DNA of 64,000 nucleotides from AWTP1-9 sp035703165 (GCA_035703165.1 DASSYR010000046.1:84472-148471), one strand, 5' to 3'. Counted from the first letter of the stretch, positions 16,878 through 26,088 are shown. Notes: generated by a model from the letters alone, not told the origin. A program made the numbers and translations.

Positions 16878-18125
16878 TTACACCGTCTTAGCAATTTTCT
16901 CCATAATATGGTGACTATCACCAAATTTGCATAATGCATCACAGTGGCTTCGGAGTTCAGAAAATAAAATGTACTTGATTAGAACCCGGTTTTGCCGTAT
17001 TGCAGGGCGGGATAACTGAAGGCAAACATCCTTTTCCCTTTTATCAGGCACTATCAGGTAAAGCACTTCATCGCCATCGGCTATGGTATAACTAAGGTCG
17101 GTTAATCTTAAAATACCAGAATAGATACTGGTGCTTTTTTCAACTTCAAATGCTGCAATTACGTTGTTGGATGCTTTCTGAAACCATAATACATCAATCA
17201 ACTTCACAGTATTCAACGTTTCCTTTTCAAGATTGATTTCCGGAAATTGCTGCAGGCTTAAAAAGGAAAAACTATTACCGCAATGCGATTTTGAACGGTC
17301 ATTGGAAGCGGCGATAACATCGTAACCCAGAGCGTTACCGATTTTCAATAAGTGGTACTGCATTTCGGTGTGCAAATCTTCTTCTTCTTTTTCCTGCTGC
17401 ACATCCTCCTGTCGTTTTTCAATAAGCTTTTCCAGCTTCTTTCTTTCCTGTTCCGATAAATATTCATCGGTACCCAGTATCAATTTTTGAGTGCCGATTT
17501 CAAACAGCAGCCCGGCAATAGCTCCAAGGTCTGATGATAAATCTGTCCGGTGCTGGTTGTTGCTATCAATCATTACCTCCCGCAGTTTCAGGTATTCTGA
17601 CCAGCTGCCTAATTTCTTTTTGTCTTTGAACAATGAATTAAACCCGTTAATTATTGCTGTATTAAACGGAGGAATAATAGTGGGATGTAAAAAGTAAAGG
17701 ATACTGGCTACTGCCGGGCCAAGTCCCTTAATTTTTAAACTGTCCAGCCTGATAATTTCTTTAATAATTTGTTCATCTGACTTTGCATTCAGGCAATTTT
17801 CAAGAAACTGACCAAATGCCTGCTTGTTGTTTTCGTTTTCATATATATCAGGTATGCGGAGTTTGGGTTTCCAGTAAAAGGGATGAGATGCTCCTTCAAA
17901 AACCTGTTTCTGCTCTGTAATGCAGGTAAGCACAAACTCAAGGGAAGACCCTTTAAAATCGTTGGGAAATCTTTTGTTTTTAATGTCATCAACCACCTGC
18001 ATCACACCACGGCGGATGGAACGAAATGCCTTTAACCTCTCCTCGTTATTTATAAACCAGGTGTTGTAAACTGACTGCTTATCTTCCTTGTATTGCCGGA
18101 TGATATGGGTAAAGCTGTTGCTCAT
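16878..18125 (-). CDS. Solitary PD-(D/E)XK restriction-endonuclease-like protein
   Basis: A 415-residue protein from ATG 18125; a longer frame adds a hydrophobic leader that is unlikely to be translated. The N-terminal half has a helix-hairpin-helix-like KGLGPAVAS (133-141). After a charged coiled segment (about 225-252) comes a nuclease-like core: a helix at 252-268, LIDVLWF (309-315) with Asp311, and AAFEVEKSTSIYSG (324-337) supplying Glu327/Glu329 of the ExE/ExK pair. The string FEVEK(S/T)TSIYSG recurs in proteins called type II restriction enzymes. No methyltransferase is adjacent, so a restriction role is uncertain; defence or repair is possible. Confidence 0.65.
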   Translation of the reverse strand: MSNSFTHIIRQYKEDKQSVYNTWFINNEERLKAFRSIRRGVMQVVDDIKNKRFPNDFKGSSLEFVLTCITEQKQVFEGASHPFYWKPKLRIPDIYENENNKQAFGQFLENCLNAKSDEQIIKEIIRLDSLKIKGLGPAVASILYFLHPTIIPPFNTAIINGFNSLFKDKKKLGSWSEYLKLREVMIDSNNQHRTDLSSDLGAIAGLLFEIGTQKLILGTDEYLSEQERKKLEKLIEKRQEDVQQEKEEEDLHTEMQYHLLKIGNALGYDVIAASNDRSKSHCGNSFSFLSLQQFPEINLEKETLNTVKLIDVLWFQKASNNVIAAFEVEKSTSIYSGILRLTDLSYTIADGDEVLYLIVPDKREKDVCLQLSRPAIRQNRVLIKYILFSELRSHCDALCKFGDSHHIMEKIAKTV

Positions 18126-18176
18126 ATTTAAAATATTACAGCAAAATACGCTAATGTATGAAAAGAGCATAAAATG

Positions 18177-18204
18177 AAAGAGACTGAGTAAACTCAATCT
18201 CTTT
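18177..18204 (-). terminator. Hairpin in the spacer downstream-upstream of 16878/18267 genes
   Basis: A 12-bp stem, AAAGAGATTGAG / CTCAGTCTCTTT on the minus strand with one G-T wobble and a 4-base loop, lies 63 bp after the stop of the beta-propeller gene (18267) and before the start of the nuclease-like gene. Position and strand fit a transcription terminator; there is no long T tract. Confidence 0.55.
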
Positions 18205-18266
18205 ACATTAAGCCCTATGGGAATTTAGTAGCTCTTTATTTTAAAACAGGTTTTGAAAAGCAAATA

Positions 18267-19331
18267 CTACAACTTGAATACAATTCCGTTTGGTTTTTTT
18301 CCAACTGGGATATCTTTTACTTTTGTATGCGTAGAAACATTTATGACAGATACAGTATTTGCCCCCTGGTTAGTGACGTAAGCATAGTTGCCATTGAAGG
18401 CTATTGCATGCGCATCAGCCCCGGTTGCAAATTCACCATGTTTCATCCAAGTGTTACCACCCATGTCAATATAATAAGCAACCTTTCCGTTGGTAGCATC
18501 ACTTACCCATAATTCATTGGCTGTGGAATTATAAGCCGCATAACCCGGTTTGAAATTTAAGATAATGTCAGTGAGCTTCGTGTTGGTTGCTACATCAATT
18601 ACTGCAATGCTTTGCCCATCTTCACAATCAACAAACATTTTACCAATTGATGAAGGCCATGCACCTACAGGGTTCATATCTACACTCACAGAAGCAAGAA
18701 CAGCTTTTGTAGAAGGATTAATTACGGTTACTGAATTACTCATACCGTTACATACATAAGCCTTCGTTCCATCTGCACTAAAAGTAACTTCTGCGGGTTC
18801 ATCTCCCACATTAATTGTGTTTTTTAATGTGTAAGTGGTAGCATCATAAACCAATACTTTCCCTGACATATCCATCTGTGAAGTCCATATCTCAGACCCA
18901 TCTGGTGAAAAAACTGCGTTGTGATTCATCACCGGCACTTCTAAGTTCTTTTTTAATACTCCTGTTACAGCATCCATGACAACAACCATCCCTTTCATGC
19001 CGGGCATTCCCCCGGTATGGCCTGCACTTAAGTCCATTCCTGGTACTCCAATTGCCAAGTGGTGGTTTTGGCCTGACTGATGATGGTAGATGTGATGGGG
19101 CCACATAATCATGCTACTGGCACTGTTCATTAAATCAATACTGTCGGTAACTGTGTTACTGCTTAACTTGATAACTGAAATGGTACTGCTTTCGCCGTTT
19201 ATTACATAAGCGGCGGGATAGTCAATATTTTTTTCATTCATCGGCATGTCATTCTTTTTCTTACAGGCAGATACATAAACAGCCATAGAAATAACAGCCA
19301 GTAAAAACACATTGGATTTTAAATTTTTCAT
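18267..19331 (-). CDS. YncE-like beta-propeller lipoprotein
   Basis: A 354-residue lipoprotein from ATG 19331, chosen because it gives MKNLKSNVFLLAVISMAVYV followed by lipobox VSAC. The body is a YncE/YVTN-type seven-bladed propeller with repeated VINxxTxxVxxxIxVGxxP units, such as TYTLKNTINVGDEPAEVTFS and the closing VINVSTHTKVKDIPVGKKPN. An early insert is rich in His, Met and Gly (HHIYHHQSGQNHH and GMPGMKGM), a likely metal-binding loop. Periplasmic or outer-membrane location is expected. Role in metal handling is inferred from the loop and the neighbours. Confidence 0.8.
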   Translation of the reverse strand: MKNLKSNVFLLAVISMAVYVSACKKKNDMPMNEKNIDYPAAYVINGESSTISVIKLSSNTVTDSIDLMNSASSMIMWPHHIYHHQSGQNHHLAIGVPGMDLSAGHTGGMPGMKGMVVVMDAVTGVLKKNLEVPVMNHNAVFSPDGSEIWTSQMDMSGKVLVYDATTYTLKNTINVGDEPAEVTFSADGTKAYVCNGMSNSVTVINPSTKAVLASVSVDMNPVGAWPSSIGKMFVDCEDGQSIAVIDVATNTKLTDIILNFKPGYAAYNSTANELWVSDATNGKVAYYIDMGGNTWMKHGEFATGADAHAIAFNGNYAYVTNQGANTVSVINVSTHTKVKDIPVGKKPNGIVFKL

Positions 19332-19671
19332 TTTTATTTGGTTTAGATTATTGATTGTTAAAGTATGATACAGTGACAACAGGCGAAGGGTTGCCCAGAT
19401 TTTAAATTAATTTTTTCCGGGGAAATGAAGTGGATGGCTTTTATAATTAACCCTTTACGGTAGGTATTTATGCAGTATGGGCATTCCGTGTTACGTCAGC
19501 TTGGAACGTCAGCCGAACAAAGATATGAAGATGAGAATATGCACATAAGCTGATAGATATTCTGTCGCTGGAACAAAAGATGATTGAAAATATGATTGAA
19601 AATATGGGCTGATATTTTATTAGTCAGCCCATATTGCATAAATACTTTTGTTGGTGGCATGTGCCTCGTCT
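19332..19671. other. Intergenic stretch, no gene seen
   Basis: About 340 bp without a credible frame. It holds short in-frame-less direct repeats (CGTCAGC twice at about 19495-19515; TGATTGAAAATA twice at about 19582-19604) and the hairpin at 19602-19634. Nothing else is recognisable. Confidence 0.6.
19602..19634 (-). terminator. 11-bp perfect hairpin after the 19672 gene
   Basis: ATATGGGCTGA (19602-19612) pairs perfectly with TCAGCCCATAT (19624-19634) around an 11-base loop. It lies 38 bp beyond the stop of the minus-strand lipoprotein gene at 19672, so it is likely its terminator; the trailing sequence on that strand is only moderately T-rich. Confidence 0.55.
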
Positions 19672-20271
19672 TTAGTTTACTCTAAAAACATAAATTCCGA
19701 ACTCTCTTGTCATTGCTTCGTTTGTCCATTCAGTCCCTAAGTACGGAGATGCTAAATTGATGTGTTTGTCGGGTACATTAAAGTTGACAATAAGCCTTGC
19801 CTCATAAGAGTTGTTTGTTTTTAGTTGTCCAGCCTGTGAAACAACTTCTAAATAATAAATTCCCTTTTCAGCAGGTTTAAAATTGATAATTACGCCATAA
19901 GGTTTGAGGTTATTACTAAACTCAAAATCAAAAGAATTTGTAGGGCTAATGCTACCCTTGGTAACCCAGTAGGCAGGTTGGTTAATTAAAGTGGCTCGTC
20001 CAATTGTTACTGTGTCAATTTTATTGATGCGCATATAAAACTGTGCTTTTTGCAACGTTTGCACATATATCCTACCTGTATTGCTTACTACGGTGTCAGG
20101 TAGTGATAGATTTATTTTCATTGTGTCCCCTAAAGAAATTGCTGTATTTGAACTGCTAAGTGTTGCATAAAGCTTCACATTTTCTAAATTAAAAATGTCT
20201 TTATTGTCCGGGTCGCATGAAGATGATGATAGGATAGTTATCAATGCTACAAAAACAAATATTTGTTTCAT
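19672..20271 (-). CDS. Lipoprotein of unknown function
   Basis: A 199-residue lipoprotein: signal MKQIFVFVALITILSSSSC with the lipid-bearing Cys19. The mature part is beta-rich, with a strand pattern (AISLGDTMKINLSLPD ... GIYYLEVVSQAG) like a small Ig-type or jelly-roll domain. No family is recognised. It follows the metallopeptidase gene, from which it is separated by a terminator, so it is probably transcribed alone. Confidence 0.6.
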   Translation of the reverse strand: MKQIFVFVALITILSSSSCDPDNKDIFNLENVKLYATLSSSNTAISLGDTMKINLSLPDTVVSNTGRIYVQTLQKAQFYMRINKIDTVTIGRATLINQPAYWVTKGSISPTNSFDFEFSNNLKPYGVIINFKPAEKGIYYLEVVSQAGQLKTNNSYEARLIVNFNVPDKHINLASPYLGTEWTNEAMTREFGIYVFRVN

Positions 20272-20284
20272 TTTACAAAAATTT

Positions 20285-20309
20285 AAAGCAGCCTTTTTAG
20301 GGCTGCTTT
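20285..20309 (-). terminator. Rho-independent terminator of the metallopeptidase gene
   Basis: AAAGCAGCC (20285-20293) and GGCTGCTTT (20301-20309) form a perfect 9-bp stem with a 7-base loop. On the minus strand the hairpin ends in a T-rich run (AAATTTTTG). It sits 9 bp after the stop of the upstream minus-strand gene. Confidence 0.8.
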
Positions 20310-20317
20310 GTTAAAAA

Positions 20318-22123
20318 TTATAGACATCCTACACCATGTCCTACTACGAAGATGTCATCCACCTCGTTACCGTTGAGAAAAGGGTATAGCCTCAATATTT
20401 CAAAATGATAATCACATGGGAAATCTATGTTAGGGCCTAATGCCTGATATAATTGTTGTATTGTTAAGCCACCAGTCCTATCCCAAGTATTTTCAAAAGG
20501 GTCAGTATTATTTACATCCATTAAGTCATTGTATATACCAGTAGGAATCCAGTTGTTGAAAAACCATGTTTCCCTTTCCAATGCATCATCAAATCTTATA
20601 AATCCTCCTGCCCAAACACTTTCCTTTTGTCCGTTGAGATGATTTCTTAAAGCATGATTTGTTCCTATAAACTCTGCCCAACTTTCACCCACTGCTACAT
20701 TGCCATCGTCAGTTCCAGTTCCGCATCCATAACCGCCACAATTACCTGTTGGGAAAAGTGTCGCTGCAATAAAATCTATCCAATACCCTTGTCCTGCTCT
20801 TCTAAAATGGCTTCCATGTCCTAATTCATGAAAAGCCGTTTGCATAAGCCTTGCAGAATAGGATTGACGTTCAAAATCACCTGTTTTAATCGTTATGTCT
20901 GGCATTAAGCCAGTTAATAAATTGAAAAGATTTGGATAATTATTGGGGTTTGTACCGTTTAGTAATCCAGTAAAAAATTGAAGAATTAATGACGCCGGTG
21001 TTGTAGATATATGGCCAAGCATCGGTGCTGATGCATTGCCATAGTTATCGTCCCAATGAGCATACATTACTAAACTTTGAGGAGCACTATTAATGCCGTC
21101 ATTAGCAGAATAGTTATCATGCAATCCAACTGAATGCATTAATTGGGCCCAATACCTATTTTGTCGATGAGTTCTGAATTCAATATTCACATCATTCCGC
21201 ATTTGGCAGGCGCCAACCCATCCATGTACATGCAGCGAGCCAACAATAAATTGAATTGGAATAGTGAGCCACCAAGCTCCTTGAGTATTGATAGGTTTAA
21301 TGTTAACTCGTGGATTTTTGGCATGCGTTCCCATAATGGTGCCTGCAACAAAACGCCATGGTAAACGATAATATCCATTACCGTCCGTATAGGTGTGAAT
21401 TGGTATTCCAAAAACAAGTCCCCAAACTTGCATCCCGGGTACATTAACCAATCTGTTTGTTTCCTGGTCTAAATAACGTACAAAGCCAGATGGTCTTTTA
21501 AATAAACAAATTCGGAGCTGTTCAATTTGCCCTTCGCTGTACCCTGCTTCACGAAATGCTTGGAATTGCAATGTTGTATCCTCTTCATCGGGTAAATAAA
21601 GTTCGTCTTTTACTACGGGGTTTAATGATGTTGAAGTTTTAAGTGTTATTTCAGTTGGTGTATTTTTCTTTACAACTACATATAGATTGCCATCAGCAAG
21701 CTGATTAGCCTTCTCTTCATCTAATGCAAACTCGTCATCGTAAAGCTCTCCATCTGCAAATGGAAAATTAAGTATACGAATAGTTGTGTCAGCCTCTAAT
21801 TGCTGCAGTAGTTCGCCAGTAACTGCATTAGGATTAAACTGAAGATAAGTGTATAGCCTATCTTCTTCACTTTTGCTGTTCGCATTGTTAGCCGTGTTTT
21901 GTCCAGCGAGTTTCTTCTTGGCTTTCTTAATGTTTTCATAAGAGAACGGGTTCACCTTTTTAACAGGCTTTCCCACTCTTTGGCTTTGGAGTTGCGTTTC
22001 GTTCTCTTTTGTTTGTTCAGCTTCCTGACCTAAATCTTTCTTACATGCTGAGAACAAAATTGTTGCTGCCAAGGCAGCAAGTGTCCACTGTTTGATAAAT
22101 AGTGATGTGTGTTTGAATTTCAT
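20318..22123 (-). CDS. Lipoprotein zinc metallopeptidase-like protein
   Basis: A 601-residue lipoprotein from ATG 22123 with lipobox FSACKK after a hydrophobic signal. A zincin motif HELGH occurs in AFHELGHGSHFRRAG near residue 431, and GESWAEFIGTNHALR downstream can supply the third ligand Glu. The first half has a charged linker and a beta-rich domain with TDGNGYYRLPWRF, a carboxypeptidase-regulatory-like turn. The enzyme should act at the cell surface or in the periplasm; its substrate is unknown. It has its own terminator, so it is transcribed as a single gene. Confidence 0.75.
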   Translation of the reverse strand: MKFKHTSLFIKQWTLAALAATILFSACKKDLGQEAEQTKENETQLQSQRVGKPVKKVNPFSYENIKKAKKKLAGQNTANNANSKSEEDRLYTYLQFNPNAVTGELLQQLEADTTIRILNFPFADGELYDDEFALDEEKANQLADGNLYVVVKKNTPTEITLKTSTSLNPVVKDELYLPDEEDTTLQFQAFREAGYSEGQIEQLRICLFKRPSGFVRYLDQETNRLVNVPGMQVWGLVFGIPIHTYTDGNGYYRLPWRFVAGTIMGTHAKNPRVNIKPINTQGAWWLTIPIQFIVGSLHVHGWVGACQMRNDVNIEFRTHRQNRYWAQLMHSVGLHDNYSANDGINSAPQSLVMYAHWDDNYGNASAPMLGHISTTPASLILQFFTGLLNGTNPNNYPNLFNLLTGLMPDITIKTGDFERQSYSARLMQTAFHELGHGSHFRRAGQGYWIDFIAATLFPTGNCGGYGCGTGTDDGNVAVGESWAEFIGTNHALRNHLNGQKESVWAGGFIRFDDALERETWFFNNWIPTGIYNDLMDVNNTDPFENTWDRTGGLTIQQLYQALGPNIDFPCDYHFEILRLYPFLNGNEVDDIFVVGHGVGCL

Positions 22124-22206
22124 AGTGACGTTGTTTAAAGTTAAGAAATAAAAATGTCTTGTCAAATTTTAGAGCTCTGCCCAATGGCATTGCAGCCAAA
22201 ATATAC

Positions 22207-22770
22207 TTATTTCGCCTCTGCATTATTAATTGGAACACGGTCTATATACTGCGTTACCCTGTCAATTTTGTCATTATCGTTAAAATGAAATACCATGTGC
22301 ATACGCTGATTCATTTCTTTACCTGATTTATACCGTGCATGTACCAAACTCCAGTAAAGTGCATAGTTGCCTGGTAGTTGTGCTGGTATAGATGGCTTGG
22401 TTACATGAATTGGCAACCACACTTCATTTGAATAGGAAAGTGACTCTATCACTTCAGTTCTTCTTTTTTTCCAGTAATCAGCAATCGCAGGTTTACCAGC
22501 GAGGCTATCCCCGCCATTCCAGCGGAACAGTGCATCATCTGAAAAGCCGGCAAGCCATGCCTCAACGTTTCCGCTGGCAAGTTCGTTCATGCCATTTTTT
22601 GCAATATCAATGTATTTATCATCGCCAAAGCCATATCCCTTGTCAGTCATTGGCATGTTGTGTCCGCCGCTGTGTTCTGTTTTTTCATCATGGGTATGAT
22701 TTGCATTTTCATTGCTGTTGCAGGCAAAAAGAAATGCAGTAATAAGGAGGAGAATCAATTTTGTTTGCAT
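22207..22770 (-). CDS. NTF2-like (SnoaL-type) lipoprotein
   Basis: A 187-residue lipoprotein with lipobox LFACN (Cys17). Residues 22-45 are rich in His, Glu and Met (NHTHDEKTEHSGGHNMPM), a probable metal-binding tract. The rest is an NTF2-like cone fold: a helix MNELASGNVEAWLAGFSDDA, RWNGGDSLAGKPAIADYW, and closing strands HMVFHFNDNDKIDRVTQYID. The catalytic role is unclear; similar exported NTF2 proteins are common in Bacteroidota. Confidence 0.72.
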   Translation of the reverse strand: MQTKLILLLITAFLFACNSNENANHTHDEKTEHSGGHNMPMTDKGYGFGDDKYIDIAKNGMNELASGNVEAWLAGFSDDALFRWNGGDSLAGKPAIADYWKKRRTEVIESLSYSNEVWLPIHVTKPSIPAQLPGNYALYWSLVHARYKSGKEMNQRMHMVFHFNDNDKIDRVTQYIDRVPINNAEAK

Positions 22771-22794
22771 AATTGTTGGTTTTGATGGTGGAGT

Positions 22795-24177
22795 TTATTT
22801 GTTTCTGTTTCTCAATGCAGGATGAAACGTAAATATCAATGTTGCGCCGAAAGTGGTAAGCTTTAAGTTGCTGTCATTTATTTTTGTAAGAGGTAGTTTG
22901 ATGTATGGTTCTGCAGCAATACTCCAGTTTTGAGAGAGTTTTCTTTTTACACCAATAGAGAAATTGGATGTGAGGGAGGTAAAAGAACTGTTCATATTGT
23001 GGTATATGCCTGCATGAGTCCGTTCGACAACAGTACTGGCATCTATCAGGAAGGTATAATCAATGTTTTCCATTCTCATTTTGCTGATGGATAAACCGGC
23101 TCCGGCATAAAAACCTGTTTTCTTTTGTGGTGAGAAATGATAAAGGAACATAACAGGTATTTCAATAAAACGACAATAGCCATTTGCATGCTGAAGGTTG
23201 ATGCTGCTGTATGAAGGTAAATTGAGTTTTGCTGAGTCAAAAGAAATTACCTTACCATCTGCATTGAAATATTTCTTAGATATTAACAACCCGGTTCGGA
23301 GTTCTATGTTTGGCGTTATCCTGTAACCCATCAGCAATCCATAATCTAATCCTTGCTTTGATATGTGGTTGAATTTTACGTCGTTAAAATTCGTGCCGAC
23401 GATGGCCGCAATTGAAAATCTACTATTACGTTTAATTTGTTTTTGGGGCCTTGAAGTTGAAATGTGAAGATTATTTGAAGTTGAATCATCTACAGTTGGA
23501 ATGGTTATTAAAGAATTATTTACCCCGGTATTTTGATTTGCCGTTATTTCTTCAGGGTTAAAATCAATTGCTTTATGAGCTACGGCGTTTTGCTGAAGTG
23601 TATCGCTAGTAGAACTCATCAAAAGACTGTTGGCTTCTGTAGGAATATCTGATTTGTTGTTGGTAAATAATTGTAAAGTTGAAGAAGTTCGAGAGGGTCG
23701 TGATTCTTTTTTAATTATGCTGGTTTTTCTTTTACCAATTTCATCAGAATGTTTTGAAAGCAATATATTATCACTTCCATTTTCATAGACTAAAGTATTT
23801 TCCTTAGAATCATTCACCTGTTGTAACTGTGGGGCCTTATTAAGGGTGTTTTGAATATTTTCGGTCGCTCTTGTTTTCTGAGTATTACTTTGGTTAGCCT
23901 CATCTGTTTTTTTGATTGGAGAAGAAAGTTGCGTTTCTTTAAGATTTGTGTGTTTTACATTGTACCAATCATTAGCAGACAGATAAACAATTCCCCCAAT
24001 GAAAACAGACAATAGCATCCAGAAGAAGACAACCCTTCTCCGTTTCTTTTTTACCGGCAATTCCCTGTCTAATTGTTGTTCCATCTTATCCCAGGTAGGA
24101 ATAAGAGAGGAATCATGAAAGCCCTCTGCTGCTTTCTTGCTAAGCTCAAAAAGTTTATGGTCGTTAAATTCAGACAT
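22795..24177 (-). CDS. Membrane protein with C-terminal barrel domain, ECF sigma partner
   Basis: A 460-residue protein with a cytoplasmic N-terminus of about 45 residues, one transmembrane helix near 46-66 (VVFFWMLLSVFIGGIVYLSA), a long Ser/Thr/Asn-rich linker, and a C-terminal PorT-like outer-membrane barrel from about residue 260 (FSIAAIVGTNFNDVKF onwards, ending TLIFTFHP). It overlaps the sigma-factor gene by 8 bp, so the N-terminus may act as an anti-sigma or sigma-interacting segment. The layout joins inner and outer membranes in one chain. Confidence 0.72.
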   Translation of the reverse strand: MSEFNDHKLFELSKKAAEGFHDSSLIPTWDKMEQQLDRELPVKKKRRRVVFFWMLLSVFIGGIVYLSANDWYNVKHTNLKETQLSSPIKKTDEANQSNTQKTRATENIQNTLNKAPQLQQVNDSKENTLVYENGSDNILLSKHSDEIGKRKTSIIKKESRPSRTSSTLQLFTNNKSDIPTEANSLLMSSTSDTLQQNAVAHKAIDFNPEEITANQNTGVNNSLITIPTVDDSTSNNLHISTSRPQKQIKRNSRFSIAAIVGTNFNDVKFNHISKQGLDYGLLMGYRITPNIELRTGLLISKKYFNADGKVISFDSAKLNLPSYSSINLQHANGYCRFIEIPVMFLYHFSPQKKTGFYAGAGLSISKMRMENIDYTFLIDASTVVERTHAGIYHNMNSSFTSLTSNFSIGVKRKLSQNWSIAAEPYIKLPLTKINDSNLKLTTFGATLIFTFHPALRNRNK

Positions 24178-24754
24178 ATTTTTTAACCGTCATTTTTATT
24201 TGAAGTTCATTCCTAAGCCAGTTTTTTGCCTTAAACAGGTTGGACTTAGATGTCCCCGTTGTAATACCCAGCATATCTGCGATTTCCACATGAGTGTAAC
24301 CATCTATCACATAAAGGTTAAATATCATACGGTAAGCTGGGGGAAGCAGCGTAACGCTGGTTAGAATTTCCCGGTAACTCATGGTATCCAGCACTGATTC
24401 TGCATCGTCTTCCAGTTCGGCAAGCATAAGTACTGCGTCTTCGGTATACATTATTTTGGGATGAAACTTCTTGCGGTAGTTGATGCAGTTGTTAATGAGA
24501 ACCTTTTTAAACCAACCTTTAAAGGCAGCTTCATTACAGCCATAAAGTTCTTCGTTGTATAAATGAAGGTTCTTAAACACTTTTATAAAACCATCGCATA
24601 CCAAATCCTGAACTTCTATTGTGTGCGAAGCGTAACGAAAACAAATATTTGCAGCAAATTCTTTCAGCCATTCAAATAACATCCTTTCACAGCGCCGGTC
24701 ATTGGCTCTGCAACCATTCAGGATTTCCCTTAGCTCAGAATTGGTATAAGGCAA
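24170..24754 (-). CDS. ECF-type RNA polymerase sigma factor
   Basis: A 194-residue sigma-70 family protein. Region 2 (CFRYASHTIEVQDLVCDGFIKVFKNL with -10 recognition) and region 4 (LLPPAYRMIFNLYVIDGYTH followed by HTH IADMLGITTGTSKSNLFKAK) are clear. Length and lack of region 1/3 place it in the extracytoplasmic-function group. It is followed by its predicted membrane partner with an 8-bp overlap. Targets cannot be named. Confidence 0.9.
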   Translation of the reverse strand: MPYTNSELREILNGCRANDRRCERMLFEWLKEFAANICFRYASHTIEVQDLVCDGFIKVFKNLHLYNEELYGCNEAAFKGWFKKVLINNCINYRKKFHPKIMYTEDAVLMLAELEDDAESVLDTMSYREILTSVTLLPPAYRMIFNLYVIDGYTHVEIADMLGITTGTSKSNLFKAKNWLRNELQIKMTVKKYV

Positions 24755-24846
24755 AAATTAATTTTTTCTGTAAAGATATTTAGTCAATGGTACAAGTAGA
24801 TTAAGAAAAGGGTTGCCTGAAGGATTGTTTATTTTAAAAACCTGTA

Positions 24847-26088
24847 TTAATTGATACGGCTGAGGGTCTTGCTTTTACCAAATAACCGCAGCCCGTGATA
24901 TCCGGTTACTATGGCAGTATTTTTATCTTTTAGTCTGATATAGCAATTGGCTGAATGGTTCATATCCGGAAGTTGTATTTCACCACTATTCCACTCTTTA
25001 TCACCTGCATCATAAGTCAAGTCCCACAATACCTTTTTACCAATTTCTGCCTGTTTTGCCGGTTCTTTTACCCAATATATTTTGCCATAGTATTTCCCGT
25101 TTTCATTATAAACATTAATTCGTTTACTGCCATCCTGCAATAGCCAATTGCCCAGTATATCATCTGCCGCTGTTTGTGAAAAAGAACTCAGGCTCAGGGT
25201 TGTAAAGACAGCCAGCAGCAAGGTTGTTTTAGATTTCTTTTGTATTTTTTTGCTAAAAGGATATAAAAACTGCTTCCAGTAATTTTTAGGAAAATTTCTT
25301 TCTTCAGCAATACCTATTGCGCCTAACTCAGTTTGCATTTTTGGACTGTCGTATGCCGTTCTGAAAATATGGTCCCAAACGGTAAGCCATGCTCCATAAT
25401 TCACCTGTGCATCTTTATAATCGGCACGATGATGCCACCTGTGCAATTCTGCCACACAAAAGATTTTTTTGAGAATGCCCGCTTTGTAATCCAGGTTGGT
25501 ATGCTGCATAAACATATTAACTGCCAGCAATGCAAGGGCTGTAATTATAACAACCGGTGGCGTTCCTATAACCATGCAAACAATAATACCGGGGCCTCCT
25601 TCAATTAATTGATGCAGCGCATGGCGTTTATCACCATTGAGGAAATATAACCGCTCAGAACTATGATGGATGGCATGAAGGTTCCATAAAAACTTATATT
25701 TATGGCTTTGCCAGTGTACAAAGAACAAGAAAAAGTCAATGATAGTTAAAGCTAAAATTACCTGAAGCCAAAATGGTTGTTCTGTTGGAAACCAGTTAAA
25801 AAAACTAATACTTTGCGCCAGCAAGATTAACAAATATTGGGCAGCCAGTTTAATACAATAATTAATGATATAATAAGTAAGGTCTAAATTCCAGTCACCT
25901 TTTCCTTTTAACCAATCCTTTTCATAGGGCATCCATCTTTCAAACAGCAATATGAGCAATCCAAAAAGAGATATTACGGGGATAGTAACCATGTATTGGT
26001 TATAACCTGATCGGATTCCAAATATTAAGATAGCGGATGCTGCTACCATTATCACGGGATAGATACTGAATTGAAAAAGTCGCTTCAT
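24847..26088 (-). CDS. Sterol desaturase/fatty acid hydroxylase fused to DUF2147
   Basis: A 413-residue fusion. Residues 1-275 are an integral membrane di-iron hydroxylase with the three histidine groups HWQSH (125-129), HAIHH (138-142) and HRWHH (216-220). Residues 284-305 read like a signal peptide (KKSKTTLLLAVFTTLSLSSF) and lead into a C-terminal DUF2147 domain (about 308-413: GNWLLQDGSKRINVY, GKIYWVK, DMNHSANCYIRL). DUF2147 proteins are normally separately secreted. The second part should lie in the periplasm, with the hydrophobic junction as an extra membrane span. Substrate unknown. Confidence 0.85.
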   Translation of the reverse strand: MKRLFQFSIYPVIMVAASAILIFGIRSGYNQYMVTIPVISLFGLLILLFERWMPYEKDWLKGKGDWNLDLTYYIINYCIKLAAQYLLILLAQSISFFNWFPTEQPFWLQVILALTIIDFFLFFVHWQSHKYKFLWNLHAIHHSSERLYFLNGDKRHALHQLIEGGPGIIVCMVIGTPPVVIITALALLAVNMFMQHTNLDYKAGILKKIFCVAELHRWHHRADYKDAQVNYGAWLTVWDHIFRTAYDSPKMQTELGAIGIAEERNFPKNYWKQFLYPFSKKIQKKSKTTLLLAVFTTLSLSSFSQTAADDILGNWLLQDGSKRINVYNENGKYYGKIYWVKEPAKQAEIGKKVLWDLTYDAGDKEWNSGEIQLPDMNHSANCYIRLKDKNTAIVTGYHGLRLFGKSKTLSRIN

